From: a bacterium
GTDB lineage: Bacteria; Patescibacteriota; Minisyncoccia; Phycocordibacterales; Phycocordibacteraceae
Assembly (NCBI GenBank): GCA_023267755.1
Contig: JAHFMR010000006.1
Coordinates: 1 to 41,270, forward strand
DNA length: 41,270 bases
Direction: 5' to 3'
In this document: one piece after another, positions 16,189-24,667 of the stretch
Position numbering within the stretch: position 1 is the stretch's first letter
How the letters are laid out: each line of letters opens with the position of its first letter
Notes under the pieces: generated by a model
What the model was told of the DNA's origin: nothing
The model's input: the letters and a program-made list of their open reading frames with translations, nothing else
The model's database searches: none
Program-made: the position numbers and the translations under genes

Positions 16189-17169
16189 CTAGAGTGTGAA
16201 ATTACTCACCGAGTAGAGATCCTCTTCTGGAGTCTCATCTGGCGCAGCGGGGATAATCGGATCATCTGTAACCAGTGTTGTGTTCGGAAAAATGGGCAGA
16301 GATTCTTCTGCGATTGTCTCGATTATTTTTTGTTCAGCAGCGAGTGCGACGACCAACTGTTGCAAATCTTCAGGGGAGAAGAAATCGATAAGGAGACGCC
16401 CGCCCTCGGCGTTCGGCTCGATAATAACGCGCGTACCAAGACTCTCGGTGAGCGTCTTCTCGAGCTCGACGAATTCAGGCGTCTTCCGATGATAGGAGCG
16501 GACGCGTTCCTGCGCGATAGAGCGCGCGATACGCTCGGCGGCGCGCACCGGCAGCTTCTTGAGGATGATCTCTCGGAAGAGCGTCTCGCGCTCCTCTGGT
16601 CGATTATTAAGTGCCATAAGCGGGCGCGCGTGGCCCTCGTTAATCTCCCTCTGCATAATAGCGGTCTGCATATGCTCCGGGAGCGAGAGCAGGCGAAGCG
16701 AGTTGGAGACCCACTCGCGGCTTTTGCCGACCTTTGCGGCCGTCTCGGCATGTGAGATGCCAAACTCGTCGATGAGCTTCTGGAGCGCCTTTGCACGGTC
16801 GATTGCGTTGAGGTCTTCCCGCTGGAGATTCTCAATGATAGCAAGCTCAAGCTTGGTCAAGTTGCTCTCACCCTGACGAATCACCACTGGGATCTGCTTC
16901 AAGCCCGCGAGCCTGCTCGCGCGCAAGCGGCGCTCACCCGCAATGAGCTCGTACACACTCTCGAGACCACCGTCTAACTTCTCAACTTCAGAGCGGCTCA
17001 CCACGAGCGGCTGGAGTACGCCGTACTGGCGGATGCTCTCAGCGAGCGACTTGAGACCCTCCTCGCTGAACTCCTTACGCGGCTGATAGGGGTTGGGCAC
17101 GATGCGATCAACATCGATCCAGAAGACCGAATCATATTTGGTCGGTACGTAACGCGCCTCGTCATTCAT
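16189..17169 (-). CDS. parB: ParB-family chromosome partition protein
   Basis: 326 residues. The N-terminal CTP-binding domain has the signature IVPNPYQPRKEFSEE and ELIAGERRLRASRLAG (GERR at 78-81). A central helix-turn-helix region (ISHAETAAKVGKSREWVSNSLRLL) would bind parS, and the C-terminal part supplies dimerisation. A 50-residue acidic/proline tail is attached. No ParA is encoded nearby, and I found no convincing parS. Extended -10 TGTTAAGAT lies seven bases before the ATG, so the message is probably leaderless. Confidence 0.93.
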   Translation of the reverse strand: MNDEARYVPTKYDSVFWIDVDRIVPNPYQPRKEFSEEGLKSLAESIRQYGVLQPLVVSRSEVEKLDGGLESVYELIAGERRLRASRLAGLKQIPVVIRQGESNLTKLELAIIENLQREDLNAIDRAKALQKLIDEFGISHAETAAKVGKSREWVSNSLRLLSLPEHMQTAIMQREINEGHARPLMALNNRPEERETLFREIILKKLPVRAAERIARSIAQERVRSYHRKTPEFVELEKTLTESLGTRVIIEPNAEGGRLLIDFFSPEDLQQLVVALAAEQKIIETIAEESLPIFPNTTLVTDDPIIPAAPDETPEEDLYSVSNFTL

Positions 17170-17225
17170 ACGAAATATCTTAACACGCTTGTAGTGCTAT
17201 GCACTACGCAGTTTTAACGCAGTAG

Positions 17226-17306
17226 TGCCGGGAGAGAGACTCGAACTCTCACGTCTTGCGACAATGGGTTTTGAATCCATCGCGTCTACCATTCCGCCAT
17301 CCCGGC
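17226..17306 (-). tRNA. tRNA-Leu (CAA)
   Basis: Acceptor GCCGGGA with TCCCGGC, anticodon loop TTCAAAA giving CAA, a long variable arm typical of class II tRNAs, and T arm GAGTTCGAGTCTC. The anticodon stem has one A-C mismatch next to the loop. The 3' CCA is not encoded. It lies between parB and the peroxiredoxin gene. Confidence 0.92.
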
Positions 17307-17320
17307 CTACTCGTACTCTA

Positions 17321-17980
17321 TTAGATTTTGCCCACGAGGTCGAGTCCTGGTTCGAGCGTATCAGAACCCGGTTCCCACGAGGCGGGACAGACCTGCCCCT
17401 TGTGCGTATCGACGAACTGCGCCGCCTGGAGCTTGCGCAGCGTCTCGGCGCCCTTACGACCAATAGAGTTGTCATTAATCTCCATCGACCGGAGCGTGCC
17501 GGAGGGATCGATAATGAAGGTGCCACGCAGCGCGAGTCCTTCATCACTCGTGAGTGCCGCTTCCCCACCCTCGACAAGGACACCAAAAGCATACGAGAGC
17601 TTCCCAGAGGGATCAGCAGCCATCGGATAGGCAATCTCCCTGATGCCTGCCGAGGTATCGTGCCACGCCTTATGGGTGAAGACGGTATCGGTCGAGACCG
17701 AGATAATCTCGGCGTTCAGGCTTTGGAACTTCGGGTAGAGCTTCGCGAGCTCCTCGAGCTCGGTCGGGCAGACGAAAGTAAAGTCGGCTGGGTAGAACAC
17801 GAGTACCACCCACTTTCCGCGAAGCTTGGAGAGGCTCATCGTCTTAACCTTTTTCTCGTGATACGCCTCGAACTCAAAATCGGGTACCGTCTCGCCCACC
17901 TTCACCTGGGAGGTATAGTCACGCACCGGATCGTGGAATTCGCCGCAGTTCTCACAGTAATTACTCTTCATTTCTTTCAT
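17321..17980 (-). CDS. 2-Cys peroxiredoxin (AhpC/TSA family) with N-terminal CxxC
   Basis: Reduces hydrogen and organic peroxides. The 219-residue protein has the peroxidatic Cys71 in DFTFVCPTE and the resolving Cys198 in GQVCPASW, so it is a typical two-cysteine enzyme. The family core begins near VGETVPDF. The extra N-terminal segment has a Cys pair (YCENCGEFHDP, Cys9 and Cys12) that could bind metal or take part in thiol exchange; it is not part of the standard domain. An in-frame ATG three codons later is an alternative start. No reductase partner is visible. Confidence 0.92.
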   Translation of the reverse strand: MKEMKSNYCENCGEFHDPVRDYTSQVKVGETVPDFEFEAYHEKKVKTMSLSKLRGKWVVLVFYPADFTFVCPTELEELAKLYPKFQSLNAEIISVSTDTVFTHKAWHDTSAGIREIAYPMAADPSGKLSYAFGVLVEGGEAALTSDEGLALRGTFIIDPSGTLRSMEINDNSIGRKGAETLRKLQAAQFVDTHKGQVCPASWEPGSDTLEPGLDLVGKI

Positions 17981-18017
17981 AGTTGTCGTTGATAGGTTAT
18001 AGGATAGAGTATATCAA

Positions 18018-18890
18018 ATGTTGAAAATCTTGTGCATCGCAGGGCCGACCGCCTCAGGCAAGTCAAGTCGAGCTGTCGAAGAAGCGCTCGCGCGTGATGG
18101 TGAGGTTATTTCTATCGACTCACGTCAGGTCTATCGCGGGCTCGATATCGGGACCGAGAAGATATCGGCTACCGAAATGCGCGGCGTGCCGCACCATCTA
18201 ATAGATATCCGCAATCCCGAGGAGAATTATTCTGCCGGCGACTTTGTCACCGATGCAATACGCTTGATTGAAGAAATCACAGCGCGTGGGAACCTGCCGA
18301 TACTTGTCGGCGGGACGCACTTCTACTTCGATGCGCTTCTTAACGGCCTCCCAATCGGTGTCGACGCCAATCCGCAGCTGCGTGAAGAGCTCGAGCAGCT
18401 CTCGACCGAGGAGCTGTATGCGCGCGTCCGCCAAGCGGACGCGCGCCGTGCCGCAGAGCTGGACCCGCAGAACCGTCGCCGACTTATCCGCGCGCTCGAG
18501 ATTATCGCCTCCCTTGGGCACGTTCCACTCCGACACGAGGGGCACCCTCGTGCTGCACGAGGGTGCCCCTCGTGGGAGGTCGAGTGGATAGTGATTGACC
18601 CGTCGCGTGAAGAGCTGCGAGAGAGAATTAACACACGTCTCGCCACCGCCTTTAAGCGTGACCTCATCGAGGAGGTGCGCCAGGTGCGTACCCGTGTCGG
18701 CGATACGCGCCTTAACGAGCTTGGGCTCGAATATAGAATAGTCGGCGAGTACGTGTCCTCCTCCGCTGAAGCTACGGAGGACACGGCGCGTATCCAAGAA
18801 AAATTATTGCCGGTTCTATCGGCGAAGCTTTGGCAGTATGCCCGCCGCCAGAAAGCCTGGCTCCGCAAGCTTGGCCACTCGGCGTCCTAA
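18018..18890 (+). CDS. miaA: tRNA dimethylallyltransferase
   Basis: Adds a dimethylallyl group to A37 of tRNAs that read UNN codons. The 290-residue protein has the P-loop GPTASGKSS (9-17), SIDSRQVYRGLDIGTEK, HHLIDIRNPEENYSAGDF, and the RRLIRALEII and GLEYRIVGEY segments of the family. Three perfect inverted repeats lie within the frame, coding the region after RALEII (about 173-186) and part of the C-terminal tail (about 245-256, SSSAEATED). The gene ends in a stop codon that overlaps that of the convergent pilin-peptidase gene. Confidence 0.95.
   Translation: MLKILCIAGPTASGKSSRAVEEALARDGEVISIDSRQVYRGLDIGTEKISATEMRGVPHHLIDIRNPEENYSAGDFVTDAIRLIEEITARGNLPILVGGTHFYFDALLNGLPIGVDANPQLREELEQLSTEELYARVRQADARRAAELDPQNRRRLIRALEIIASLGHVPLRHEGHPRAARGCPSWEVEWIVIDPSREELRERINTRLATAFKRDLIEEVRQVRTRVGDTRLNELGLEYRIVGEYVSSSAEATEDTARIQEKLLPVLSAKLWQYARRQKAWLRKLGHSAS
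18420..18446. repeat. Inverted repeat in miaA (12 bp arms)
   Basis: GCGCGCGTCCGC and GCGGACGCGCGC separated by CAA. It encodes ARVRQADAR, a region whose length matches ordinary MiaA proteins, so it is a change within the native sequence or chance more than an added segment. Confidence 0.5.
18534..18574. repeat. In-frame palindromic insertion in miaA (19 bp arms)
   Basis: Two perfect 19-base arms around the three-base spacer CTG. Each arm is itself a hairpin, with CACGAG at one end and CTCGTG at the other. It codes for HEGHPRAARGCPS, a segment unlike the conserved MiaA sequence on either side, which points to an in-frame insertion. Confidence 0.8.
18752..18785. repeat. Third inverted repeat in miaA (10 bp arms)
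   Basis: CGTGTCCTCC and GGAGGACACG around a 14-base loop. It codes for the segment SSSAEATEDT in the C-terminal region of MiaA. Confidence 0.6.
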
Positions 18891-19849
18891 TTACAGGTAC
18901 AAGAGTCTTTAAGGGTGTAGTGAACAGGATCTCCCGGGCCATACCAAGTCAAACACGAAGCTGTTGCTTTCGCTTGCGCATCTGAAGAAGATTGGTCGAA
19001 CCCAGTAACATCTATCGCCTTCCCTGCTGTGTGATTTGAATTCGTTGCTACTGGCCTACTGCAACTCAAAGCATGTCTTGTTAACTCTGCGGAGACACTG
19101 TTCTTGAGAGCGCTGCACGCAGTACTCGTATTATATTGAAGACCTTGCGTGCACCACCGATCTCGTATCTCAAATAAATGTGTCTGATATGTCTGCGGTC
19201 TATATGCAGAAGTAACCGTACCGCCAATCCCAGGTTGGGTGATGAATTTTGTTGCACATGGTCGTAATCGAGGATCCGCGCCGGTCCACACCACTGTTTG
19301 TCCGTCTTCCATCTGGAGCGCAGCCGAATCCGTAAGCGGTGTGAGCGCCGGTACAGAGCAGGCCACCGTAACACCTGCAGGTACGACTGCACCCGACGTA
19401 TACGGTGCTCCCGTCTGCGGCAGACAGAAATTCTGCCCGCCCGAGGTGATGAGGCTCGACCAGGACCCTAGCGAGCCGTTATAAAGCACCACCATCATTG
19501 CGTCGACAATCATCCAACCCGCGAGCGCGATGACGATGCCGACGATGGTATTGGTAAGGACACTCTTCGCTTTATCTATCCCACCAGAGTTCACCGGATT
19601 CACCACGAAAAGGAAGCCAGCATACGCGACTGAGAGCGGTGCGACAAAGACGATACCGAGCGTAATAAGAAACTCAATGACGTTATTGAAGACCTGAATA
19701 AGCATCCCCCAGCCCGCTGGACATGAAGCATAATTCCCTTGTTGTGGAATGATAGGCCCGAAAAACGGTATCATCGCGTGTGCCACGACAGGGAGCAGAA
19801 GCGAGCCTGTCACCAGGAAGAGTGCGAGAAGAGGGGCGCGAGAACGCAT
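18887..19849 (-). CDS. T4SS-type pilin domain fused to M15-like peptidase domain
   Basis: 320 residues. A signal peptide (1-25) precedes a two-helix region (about 48-123) of the pattern seen in the small pilin-like proteins at 30126-32844: a hydrophobic helix, a short polar loop with Lys, then a second helix with GWMIVDAMM. The C-terminal part (about 190-318) has SAYRPQTYQTH, SNHTAGKAIDV (His273 and Asp280) and DPVHYT (Asp307, His310), matching the zinc-site layout of M15/VanY D,D-peptidases, with Asp where many have the catalytic Glu. Cysteines are frequent. It may cut peptidoglycan at a secretion site. TATGAT is seven bases before the ATG. Confidence 0.75.
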   Translation of the reverse strand: MRSRAPLLALFLVTGSLLLPVVAHAMIPFFGPIIPQQGNYASCPAGWGMLIQVFNNVIEFLITLGIVFVAPLSVAYAGFLFVVNPVNSGGIDKAKSVLTNTIVGIVIALAGWMIVDAMMVVLYNGSLGSWSSLITSGGQNFCLPQTGAPYTSGAVVPAGVTVACSVPALTPLTDSAALQMEDGQTVVWTGADPRLRPCATKFITQPGIGGTVTSAYRPQTYQTHLFEIRDRWCTQGLQYNTSTACSALKNSVSAELTRHALSCSRPVATNSNHTAGKAIDVTGFDQSSSDAQAKATASCLTWYGPGDPVHYTLKDSCTCN

Positions 19850-19932
19850 ACTTCATATCATACCGCCCTTCTGTGCGTCTGGAACAGCTTTCCCCACTGC
19901 CCTTCCTCTGGTATCGTTCATCTGTGTGCGCA

Positions 19933-20003
19933 GGGTCCATCGTATAATGGTAGTACATCGGTCTCCAAAACCGACAGCCCAGGTCCGATTCCTGGTGGGC
20001 CCG
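19933..20003 (+). tRNA. tRNA-Trp (CCA)
   Basis: Acceptor GGGTCCA with TGGGCCC (one G-T pair), anticodon loop CTCCAAA giving CCA, T arm CAGGTCCGATTCCTG. The discriminator is G, as is common for bacterial tRNA-Trp. The 3' CCA is not encoded. Confidence 0.92.
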
Positions 20004-20042
20004 CAGCTTGTTATAACACCACCGTACCCATACAATTGACGT

Positions 20043-20966
20043 ATGGAACCGCAGAAAAGTATTTTGTTCGTGTGCACGGGAAATATCTTCCGCAGCCTTG
20101 CCGCAGAACAGAGTTTCAAGCAATACCTCGCCGCCAACGCTATCGAGGGGTGGCGCGTCGCCTCTGCGGGTATCGTCGCTGCGCCACAGCCGACCGACCC
20201 AAAGACGCTTGAGACACTTCAGGAGCTCGGTATGGATGGCACCCGTCACGAGCAGCAACGTCTCACTCGCGAAATGCTTACCGAATACGACGTCATCGTC
20301 GGTATGGCAGAGAATCATATCGCGTATATGAAGTCCGAATTCGGCTACAACTACGCCTTTCTCTTCAACGAGCTCGCGACAGGAGAGAAGACGTCTATCT
20401 GGGATATTGAAGATGAGGTGTCGGACTACGCTCATAATCGGCAGGGTGTAGAGGAAAAGATTGCGCACACCGTGAGAAGTATCCACGACAAGATCCCCGC
20501 CTTGTTCGAATCGGCCTCTGAACGCTTCTACCTATTTAAGGATTTCATTGACGGAAAAGTTGCTCACCGGCACAACGGGTATCCTTTTATCACGCTAGAC
20601 GAGACGCCTCATTCTATCGCGTTTATGTCTATCGATATTCCGTTCAACGAAGATGGGCACGTCCTCGTAATCCCGAAGAAACGCTACTTCGACCTCTCCG
20701 AGATCCCCGATGAGATCCTGAGCAACATTCTCGCTTCCATCAAGAAGATAGGGCGCGCTCTAAACGTCGATCATGGCGGCTATAATATTCTCCTCAACAA
20801 CGGATTCGATGCCGGGCAATATATTATGCATACGCACTTTCATATCATCCCGAGACGGAGCGATGACGGTATAACAGTAGAAGGATGGGCGCATCCGAAA
20901 ATCAGTCTGGAGGATTTTGTCAGACTCAACGAGAAGCTTAAGCGACAGATAGAAGCAGTCTCTTAA
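20043..20966 (+). CDS. Low-molecular-weight phosphatase fused to HIT-family hydrolase
   Basis: 307 residues. The N-terminal half (about 5-155) is a low-molecular-weight protein-tyrosine-phosphatase/arsenate-reductase fold: the P-loop VCTGNIFRS (nucleophile Cys11, Arg17) fits CxxxxxR(S/T), and WDIED (Asp121) is in the place of the late acidic residue. The C-terminal half (about 160-290) is a HIT domain, with IMHTHFHIIP giving the HxHxHxx triad (His263, 265, 267) and GHVLVIPKK before it. HIT proteins hydrolyse or transfer nucleotidyl groups. Two hydrolases in one chain suggest linked steps on one phosphorylated substrate, or a signalling role. TACAAT lies six bases before the ATG. It follows tRNA-Trp and ends at a strong terminator. 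Confidence 0.9.
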   Translation: MEPQKSILFVCTGNIFRSLAAEQSFKQYLAANAIEGWRVASAGIVAAPQPTDPKTLETLQELGMDGTRHEQQRLTREMLTEYDVIVGMAENHIAYMKSEFGYNYAFLFNELATGEKTSIWDIEDEVSDYAHNRQGVEEKIAHTVRSIHDKIPALFESASERFYLFKDFIDGKVAHRHNGYPFITLDETPHSIAFMSIDIPFNEDGHVLVIPKKRYFDLSEIPDEILSNILASIKKIGRALNVDHGGYNILLNNGFDAGQYIMHTHFHIIPRRSDDGITVEGWAHPKISLEDFVRLNEKLKRQIEAVS

Positions 20967-20975
20967 CATAAAAGT

Positions 20976-21000
20976 AAAACCGCCCCGAAGGGGCGGTTTT
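20976..21000. terminator. Bidirectional intrinsic terminator
   Basis: AAAACCGCCCC pairs perfectly with GGGGCGGTTTT around GAA. With T runs on both strands, it ends the convergent phosphatase-HIT and rpmG transcripts. Confidence 0.92.
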
Positions 21001-21007
21001 ACTTATT

Positions 21008-21163
21008 TTATTTCTTCGTTTCCTTGAAGAGGACGCGCTTTTTGAGTGTCGGGTCGAACTTCACGACCTCGATCTTGCGTTCGACGGTTTTCTTATTCTT
21101 GCGCGACCAAATAACGTGACTGGACTTGGTCGACTTGAGCTTAAGCAGGCGGTCTTGTGACAT
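21008..21163 (-). CDS. rpmG: 50S ribosomal protein bL33
   Basis: A 51-residue protein starting MSQDRLLKLKS and ending LKKRVLFKETKK. The basic middle (WSRKNKKTVERKIEVVKFDP) and the ending VLFKExK match bL33 of the large ribosomal subunit. It has no cysteines, so it is the zinc-free form. It lies 27 bases after clpB on the same strand and right before the terminator, so it is the last gene of that operon. Confidence 0.88.
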   Translation of the reverse strand: MSQDRLLKLKSTKSSHVIWSRKNKKTVERKIEVVKFDPTLKKRVLFKETKK

Positions 21164-21190
21164 AGAAGAAATCTACCAGATACACCGCTC

Positions 21191-23869
21191 TTAAGCAACC
21201 GCTGCCCTAGCGCGCGAGGCAGATGGCGTACGTTTCTTACTCACCTCGAAATGCGGCTCGCCGCCCTTTATCGAGACAGTAATCGTACCGCCCTCCATCA
21301 CGCCCTGTGCAACCATCAGCGAGGCGATTGGGGTCAGTATCTTGTCCTGTATCGTGCGCCGGAGCGGCCGAGCGCCATACTGCGGGTTGTAGCCCTTATC
21401 GGCAAGCCAGGTGTGCACCTCGCTTAGGAGTGTGAGTGCGATGCGCTTACCCGAGAGCCGCTTCATCACTTCGGCGACTTGAGTGTCGACAATCTTAGCG
21501 AGTGCCTCCTTCGCGAGTACGTCGAAGATGATGATATCGTCGAGACGATTGAGGAACTCGGGGCGGAAGTGCTCCTTAAGCGCGTCCATCACCTTCTCCT
21601 TGGTCTCTTCGTAGCGAGAAGCGTCGGTGGCGTCAGCAGTGCCGAAGCCGATATGCGCGAGTTTGTCGATGAACTCACCACCGATATTACTCGTGAGTAC
21701 GATAATCGTGTTCTTAAAGTTGACCTTGCGACCCTTGCCGTCGGTCAGATGTCCCGAGTCGAGTACTTGCAGGAGGATATTAAATACTTCCGGATGCGCC
21801 TTCTCTATTTCGTCGAAGAGCACCACCGCGTACGGACGATGACGGATGCGCTCGGTCAGAGTGCCTGACTCCTCATAGCCCACATAGCCCGGTGGCGCGC
21901 CGATAAGCTTAGCGACCGAGTGCTTCTCCATAAATTCGCTCATATCTACCCGCACGAGCGCATCGGGATCATTAAACATAAATTCTGCGAGCTTCTTAGA
22001 AAGTTCGGTCTTCCCCACGCCGGTGGGCCCCAGGAAGAGGAATGAACCGATAGGGCGATTAGGATCACTGATGCCCACGCGCGAACGCTTCACTGCGTCA
22101 GTAACCAGTTTTACCGCAACGTCTTGACCGATGATGCTTCCCTTGAGAGCCTCTTCCATACGACTAAGCTTCGCGGCTTCCTCCTCGAGCATACGCGCCA
22201 CGGGGATACCGGTCCACCGACTCACAACACCGGCGATATCCTGCTCGGTAACTTCTTCATTTAACACCCGCCGCGACTTCTGGAGCGTCTTCAGACGCTT
22301 CAGCTTGGTCTCCAAGTCCTTTTGGATGTGCGGGATCTTGCCGTAGCGAATCTCGGCGACAGTGCCAAGGTCAGCGGCGGCCTCGGCATTGTCCGCCTGT
22401 ATCTTAAGCGCTTCAAGCTCGGTCTTGGCCGAGCGAATATCCACCAGGACTTCCTTCTCATTCTTCCACTTGAGTTCGAGCTCGCTGGTCTTCTCCTTCA
22501 GATCGGCGACTTCTTTGTCGATAATCTTGATGCGCTCCTTAATCTCTTTGGCGTGCTCGCCCTCGAGATCCTTCTGGAGCGCCTGCCGCTCTATCTCGAG
22601 GCGGCGAATCTTCCGATCTGTCTCTTCAAGAAGCGGTGGTTTGTTCTCGAGTGCGATGCGCAATCCCGAAGCCGCTTCGTCGATAAGATCAATCGCCTTG
22701 TCGGGGAGGAACCGATCGCTGATATAGCGTGATGAGAGCTCCACTGCGGCGACAATCGCGCCGTCAGTAACCCGCACGCCGTGGAAAAGCTCATATTTAT
22801 CGCGGAGTCCGCGCAAGATGGCGATACCGTCTTCGATAGAAGGCTCATTTACAAAAACTGACTGGAACCGACGCGTGAGCGCGGCGTCCTTCTCGATATA
22901 TTTCTGATATTCCTTTATCGTCGTGGCTCCGATGACGCGTATTTCACCACGGCTAAGCGCCGGTTTGAGCATATTGGAGGCGTCGAGCGAGCCCTCGGCG
23001 CTCCCCGCACCCACGAGCGTGTGGAGTTCGTCGACGAAGAGTATTACCTTCCCTTCTGCACGTTCGACCTCCTTCATCACGTTTTTCATTCGCTCCTCAA
23101 ACTCGCCGCGGTACTTGGTCCCGGCGATTAAGAGTCCGAGATCAAGCGAGAGGAGCTCTTTCCCTTTCAGCGATTCGGGAACATCGTTCTGCGCCATACG
23201 CGCGGCGAGCCCCTCGGCTATAGCTGTCTTGCCGACGCCTGCTTCGCCGATGAGGATGGGGTTGTTCTTGGTGCGGCGCGCGAGAATCTGGATCACTCGA
23301 TTAATCTCCGTGTCGCGACCGATGACCGGATCAAGCTTGTTCTCAGCGGCAAGCTTGGTCAAGTTGCGCGCGTACTTGGCGAGTGCACGAAAACGCTTGG
23401 GCTCGGCGCCCTGCCCGTCCTTAGAGCTCTTGAGCTCTTTGAGGATAGCAAGCGCTGCATCACGCCCGATAGAGAAGCGTGCAAGGATGTCAGTGGCCGG
23501 ACCCGGATGCTCGATAACCGCGAGGAAGAGGTGCTCGGTGCCGACGAAAGAATCGTTCATCCTCGCTGCAATCTTGCCTGACGCCTCGAGTGCCTGCGCG
23601 AGGTCAGGCGTGAGGTATATCTGGTACGAGGGTGAGAGTACCGACGCACTCTCGGGCGCTTCGAGATGCTCGAGTACCGCATCAGCGAGCATAATAGTGT
23701 CGACCTCCATCCGATCGAGCATTGAGAAGACGAGCGACTCCTCCTGGAGCACGAGTGCGGCGAGGAGGTGGAGTGGCGAGACGTGGTTCTGCCCGCGCTC
23801 TATCGCGAGCTCGTGTGCGCGACGCACTGCTTCTTTAGCTTTGGTAGTCAGATTACTAAAGGGGGGCAT
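21191..23869 (-). CDS. clpB: ATP-dependent disaggregase ClpB
   Basis: 892 residues. Clp N-domain repeats (about 1-145), a first AAA+ module with [13 protein letters not shown], a long coiled-coil middle domain (about 400-540, including [14 protein letters not shown] to [24 protein letters not shown]), and a second AAA+ module with [14 protein letters not shown] and the small C-terminal domain ([14 protein letters not shown]). The long middle domain and the GKIP segment indicate ClpB, which rescues aggregated proteins with Hsp70, over ClpC. It lies between the HtrA-like gene and rpmG. Confidence 0.93.
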   Translation of the reverse strand: MPPFSNLTTKAKEAVRRAHELAIERGQNHVSPLHLLAALVLQEESLVFSMLDRMEVDTIMLADAVLEHLEAPESASVLSPSYQIYLTPDLAQALEASGKIAARMNDSFVGTEHLFLAVIEHPGPATDILARFSIGRDAALAILKELKSSKDGQGAEPKRFRALAKYARNLTKLAAENKLDPVIGRDTEINRVIQILARRTKNNPILIGEAGVGKTAIAEGLAARMAQNDVPESLKGKELLSLDLGLLIAGTKYRGEFEERMKNVMKEVERAEGKVILFVDELHTLVGAGSAEGSLDASNMLKPALSRGEIRVIGATTIKEYQKYIEKDAALTRRFQSVFVNEPSIEDGIAILRGLRDKYELFHGVRVTDGAIVAAVELSSRYISDRFLPDKAIDLIDEAASGLRIALENKPPLLEETDRKIRRLEIERQALQKDLEGEHAKEIKERIKIIDKEVADLKEKTSELELKWKNEKEVLVDIRSAKTELEALKIQADNAEAAADLGTVAEIRYGKIPHIQKDLETKLKRLKTLQKSRRVLNEEVTEQDIAGVVSRWTGIPVARMLEEEAAKLSRMEEALKGSIIGQDVAVKLVTDAVKRSRVGISDPNRPIGSFLFLGPTGVGKTELSKKLAEFMFNDPDALVRVDMSEFMEKHSVAKLIGAPPGYVGYEESGTLTERIRHRPYAVVLFDEIEKAHPEVFNILLQVLDSGHLTDGKGRKVNFKNTIIVLTSNIGGEFIDKLAHIGFGTADATDASRYEETKEKVMDALKEHFRPEFLNRLDDIIIFDVLAKEALAKIVDTQVAEVMKRLSGKRIALTLLSEVHTWLADKGYNPQYGARPLRRTIQDKILTPIASLMVAQGVMEGGTITVSIKGGEPHFEVSKKRTPSASRARAAVA

Positions 23870-23884
23870 AGCGAATAATGATGA

Positions 23885-24655
23885 TTATTTTGCGACTGAC
23901 GCGGCAGCGGCAGTCGAGGTGGCGATGAGGAGCGCAGTAATCCTCTCTGTAGGGATGAGCAACCCGGCTGTCTCTCCAGCGCTGATACCGATAAGGTTGC
24001 CTGCGAGATCGACTGCAGCGCTCCCGACACCGATATTCGGCAGTGTGGTCTGAACACCCTTGTCGCCCACACGTGCGACGATGCCGGTAGCGGCAGCACC
24101 CTCGGCAGAGAGCGCGAGCGCTGTCTCGCCGAGTTTCAAGTCGCTTGTGGCGACCAAGACAGGAGAGGAGGTCGTCTTAGGCAACGCTGCTCCATCAGCA
24201 AACCCATAGATCATAATCCCCTTCCCTTGGTGTGCGAGCGACGCTGCGACGTAGGAGCCGTTCGGGAACTTAACAAGCACTTCTTTCGGCAGAGCGTCCT
24301 GTGCTGCTGTCACAATCGCGCGCGCCTTGGGGAGGTACGTCCCGACACTTATTGCAGGAGTCGAGGTACCCGTCTCAGCGGCGTAGAGCGCCACCGTGCG
24401 TGATGCTGCCGCGCCGATAGCGGCCGTAACGAGATCCTGGTTTGACGGCGCCGGCGCCTGGACGATTATCGCTGGCGCGGCTGCGGCCACCGTTTCAATC
24501 GTGTGCTCGACAACACGGTTCACCGTCTGCGTGACGAAAGCGGGTGCGTGATCAAGAAGCGACACGGTAAGAATCCCGGTCGCGACCGAAGTCACGAAGT
24601 TCACAAGAATCGTGAGGAGGATAAGCTGCGATTTGGAGAGTTCCTCTATGTTCAT
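23885..24655 (-). CDS. Membrane-anchored HtrA-like protein without catalytic serine
   Basis: 256 residues with one transmembrane helix (about 11-35), then an Ala-rich extracellular region. The C-terminal half resembles the second barrel of a trypsin/HtrA fold: [24 protein letters not shown] sits where HtrA has PGNSGGPLxNxxGxVIGI, so the nucleophilic Ser is replaced and the protein should be inactive. It may bind peptides or regulate. It lies 12 bases after the cysteine desulfurase and 15 before clpB, in one operon with a quality-control chaperone. The homology is inferred from pattern. Confidence 0.6.
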   Translation of the reverse strand: MNIEELSKSQLILLTILVNFVTSVATGILTVSLLDHAPAFVTQTVNRVVEHTIETVAAAAPAIIVQAPAPSNQDLVTAAIGAAASRTVALYAAETGTSTPAISVGTYLPKARAIVTAAQDALPKEVLVKFPNGSYVAASLAHQGKGIMIYGFADGAALPKTTSSPVLVATSDLKLGETALALSAEGAAATGIVARVGDKGVQTTLPNIGVGSAAVDLAGNLIGISAGETAGLLIPTERITALLIATSTAAAASVAK

Positions 24656-24667
24656 ATCACTATAATG

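Noticed and set aside
16185-16196. GCACTAGAGTG near the parB end, similar to the SPFH operator
   Set aside because: Not a perfect palindrome, located at the 3' end of two convergent genes with no promoter next to it.
16189-17169. parS site near parB
   Set aside because: I looked for a palindrome like the known parS consensus and found none that is convincing.
22923-24053. Open frame of 376 codons on the plus strand opposite clpB
   Set aside because: It is Ser/Arg-rich antisense of the clpB and HtrA-like genes, a common effect of GC-rich codons.
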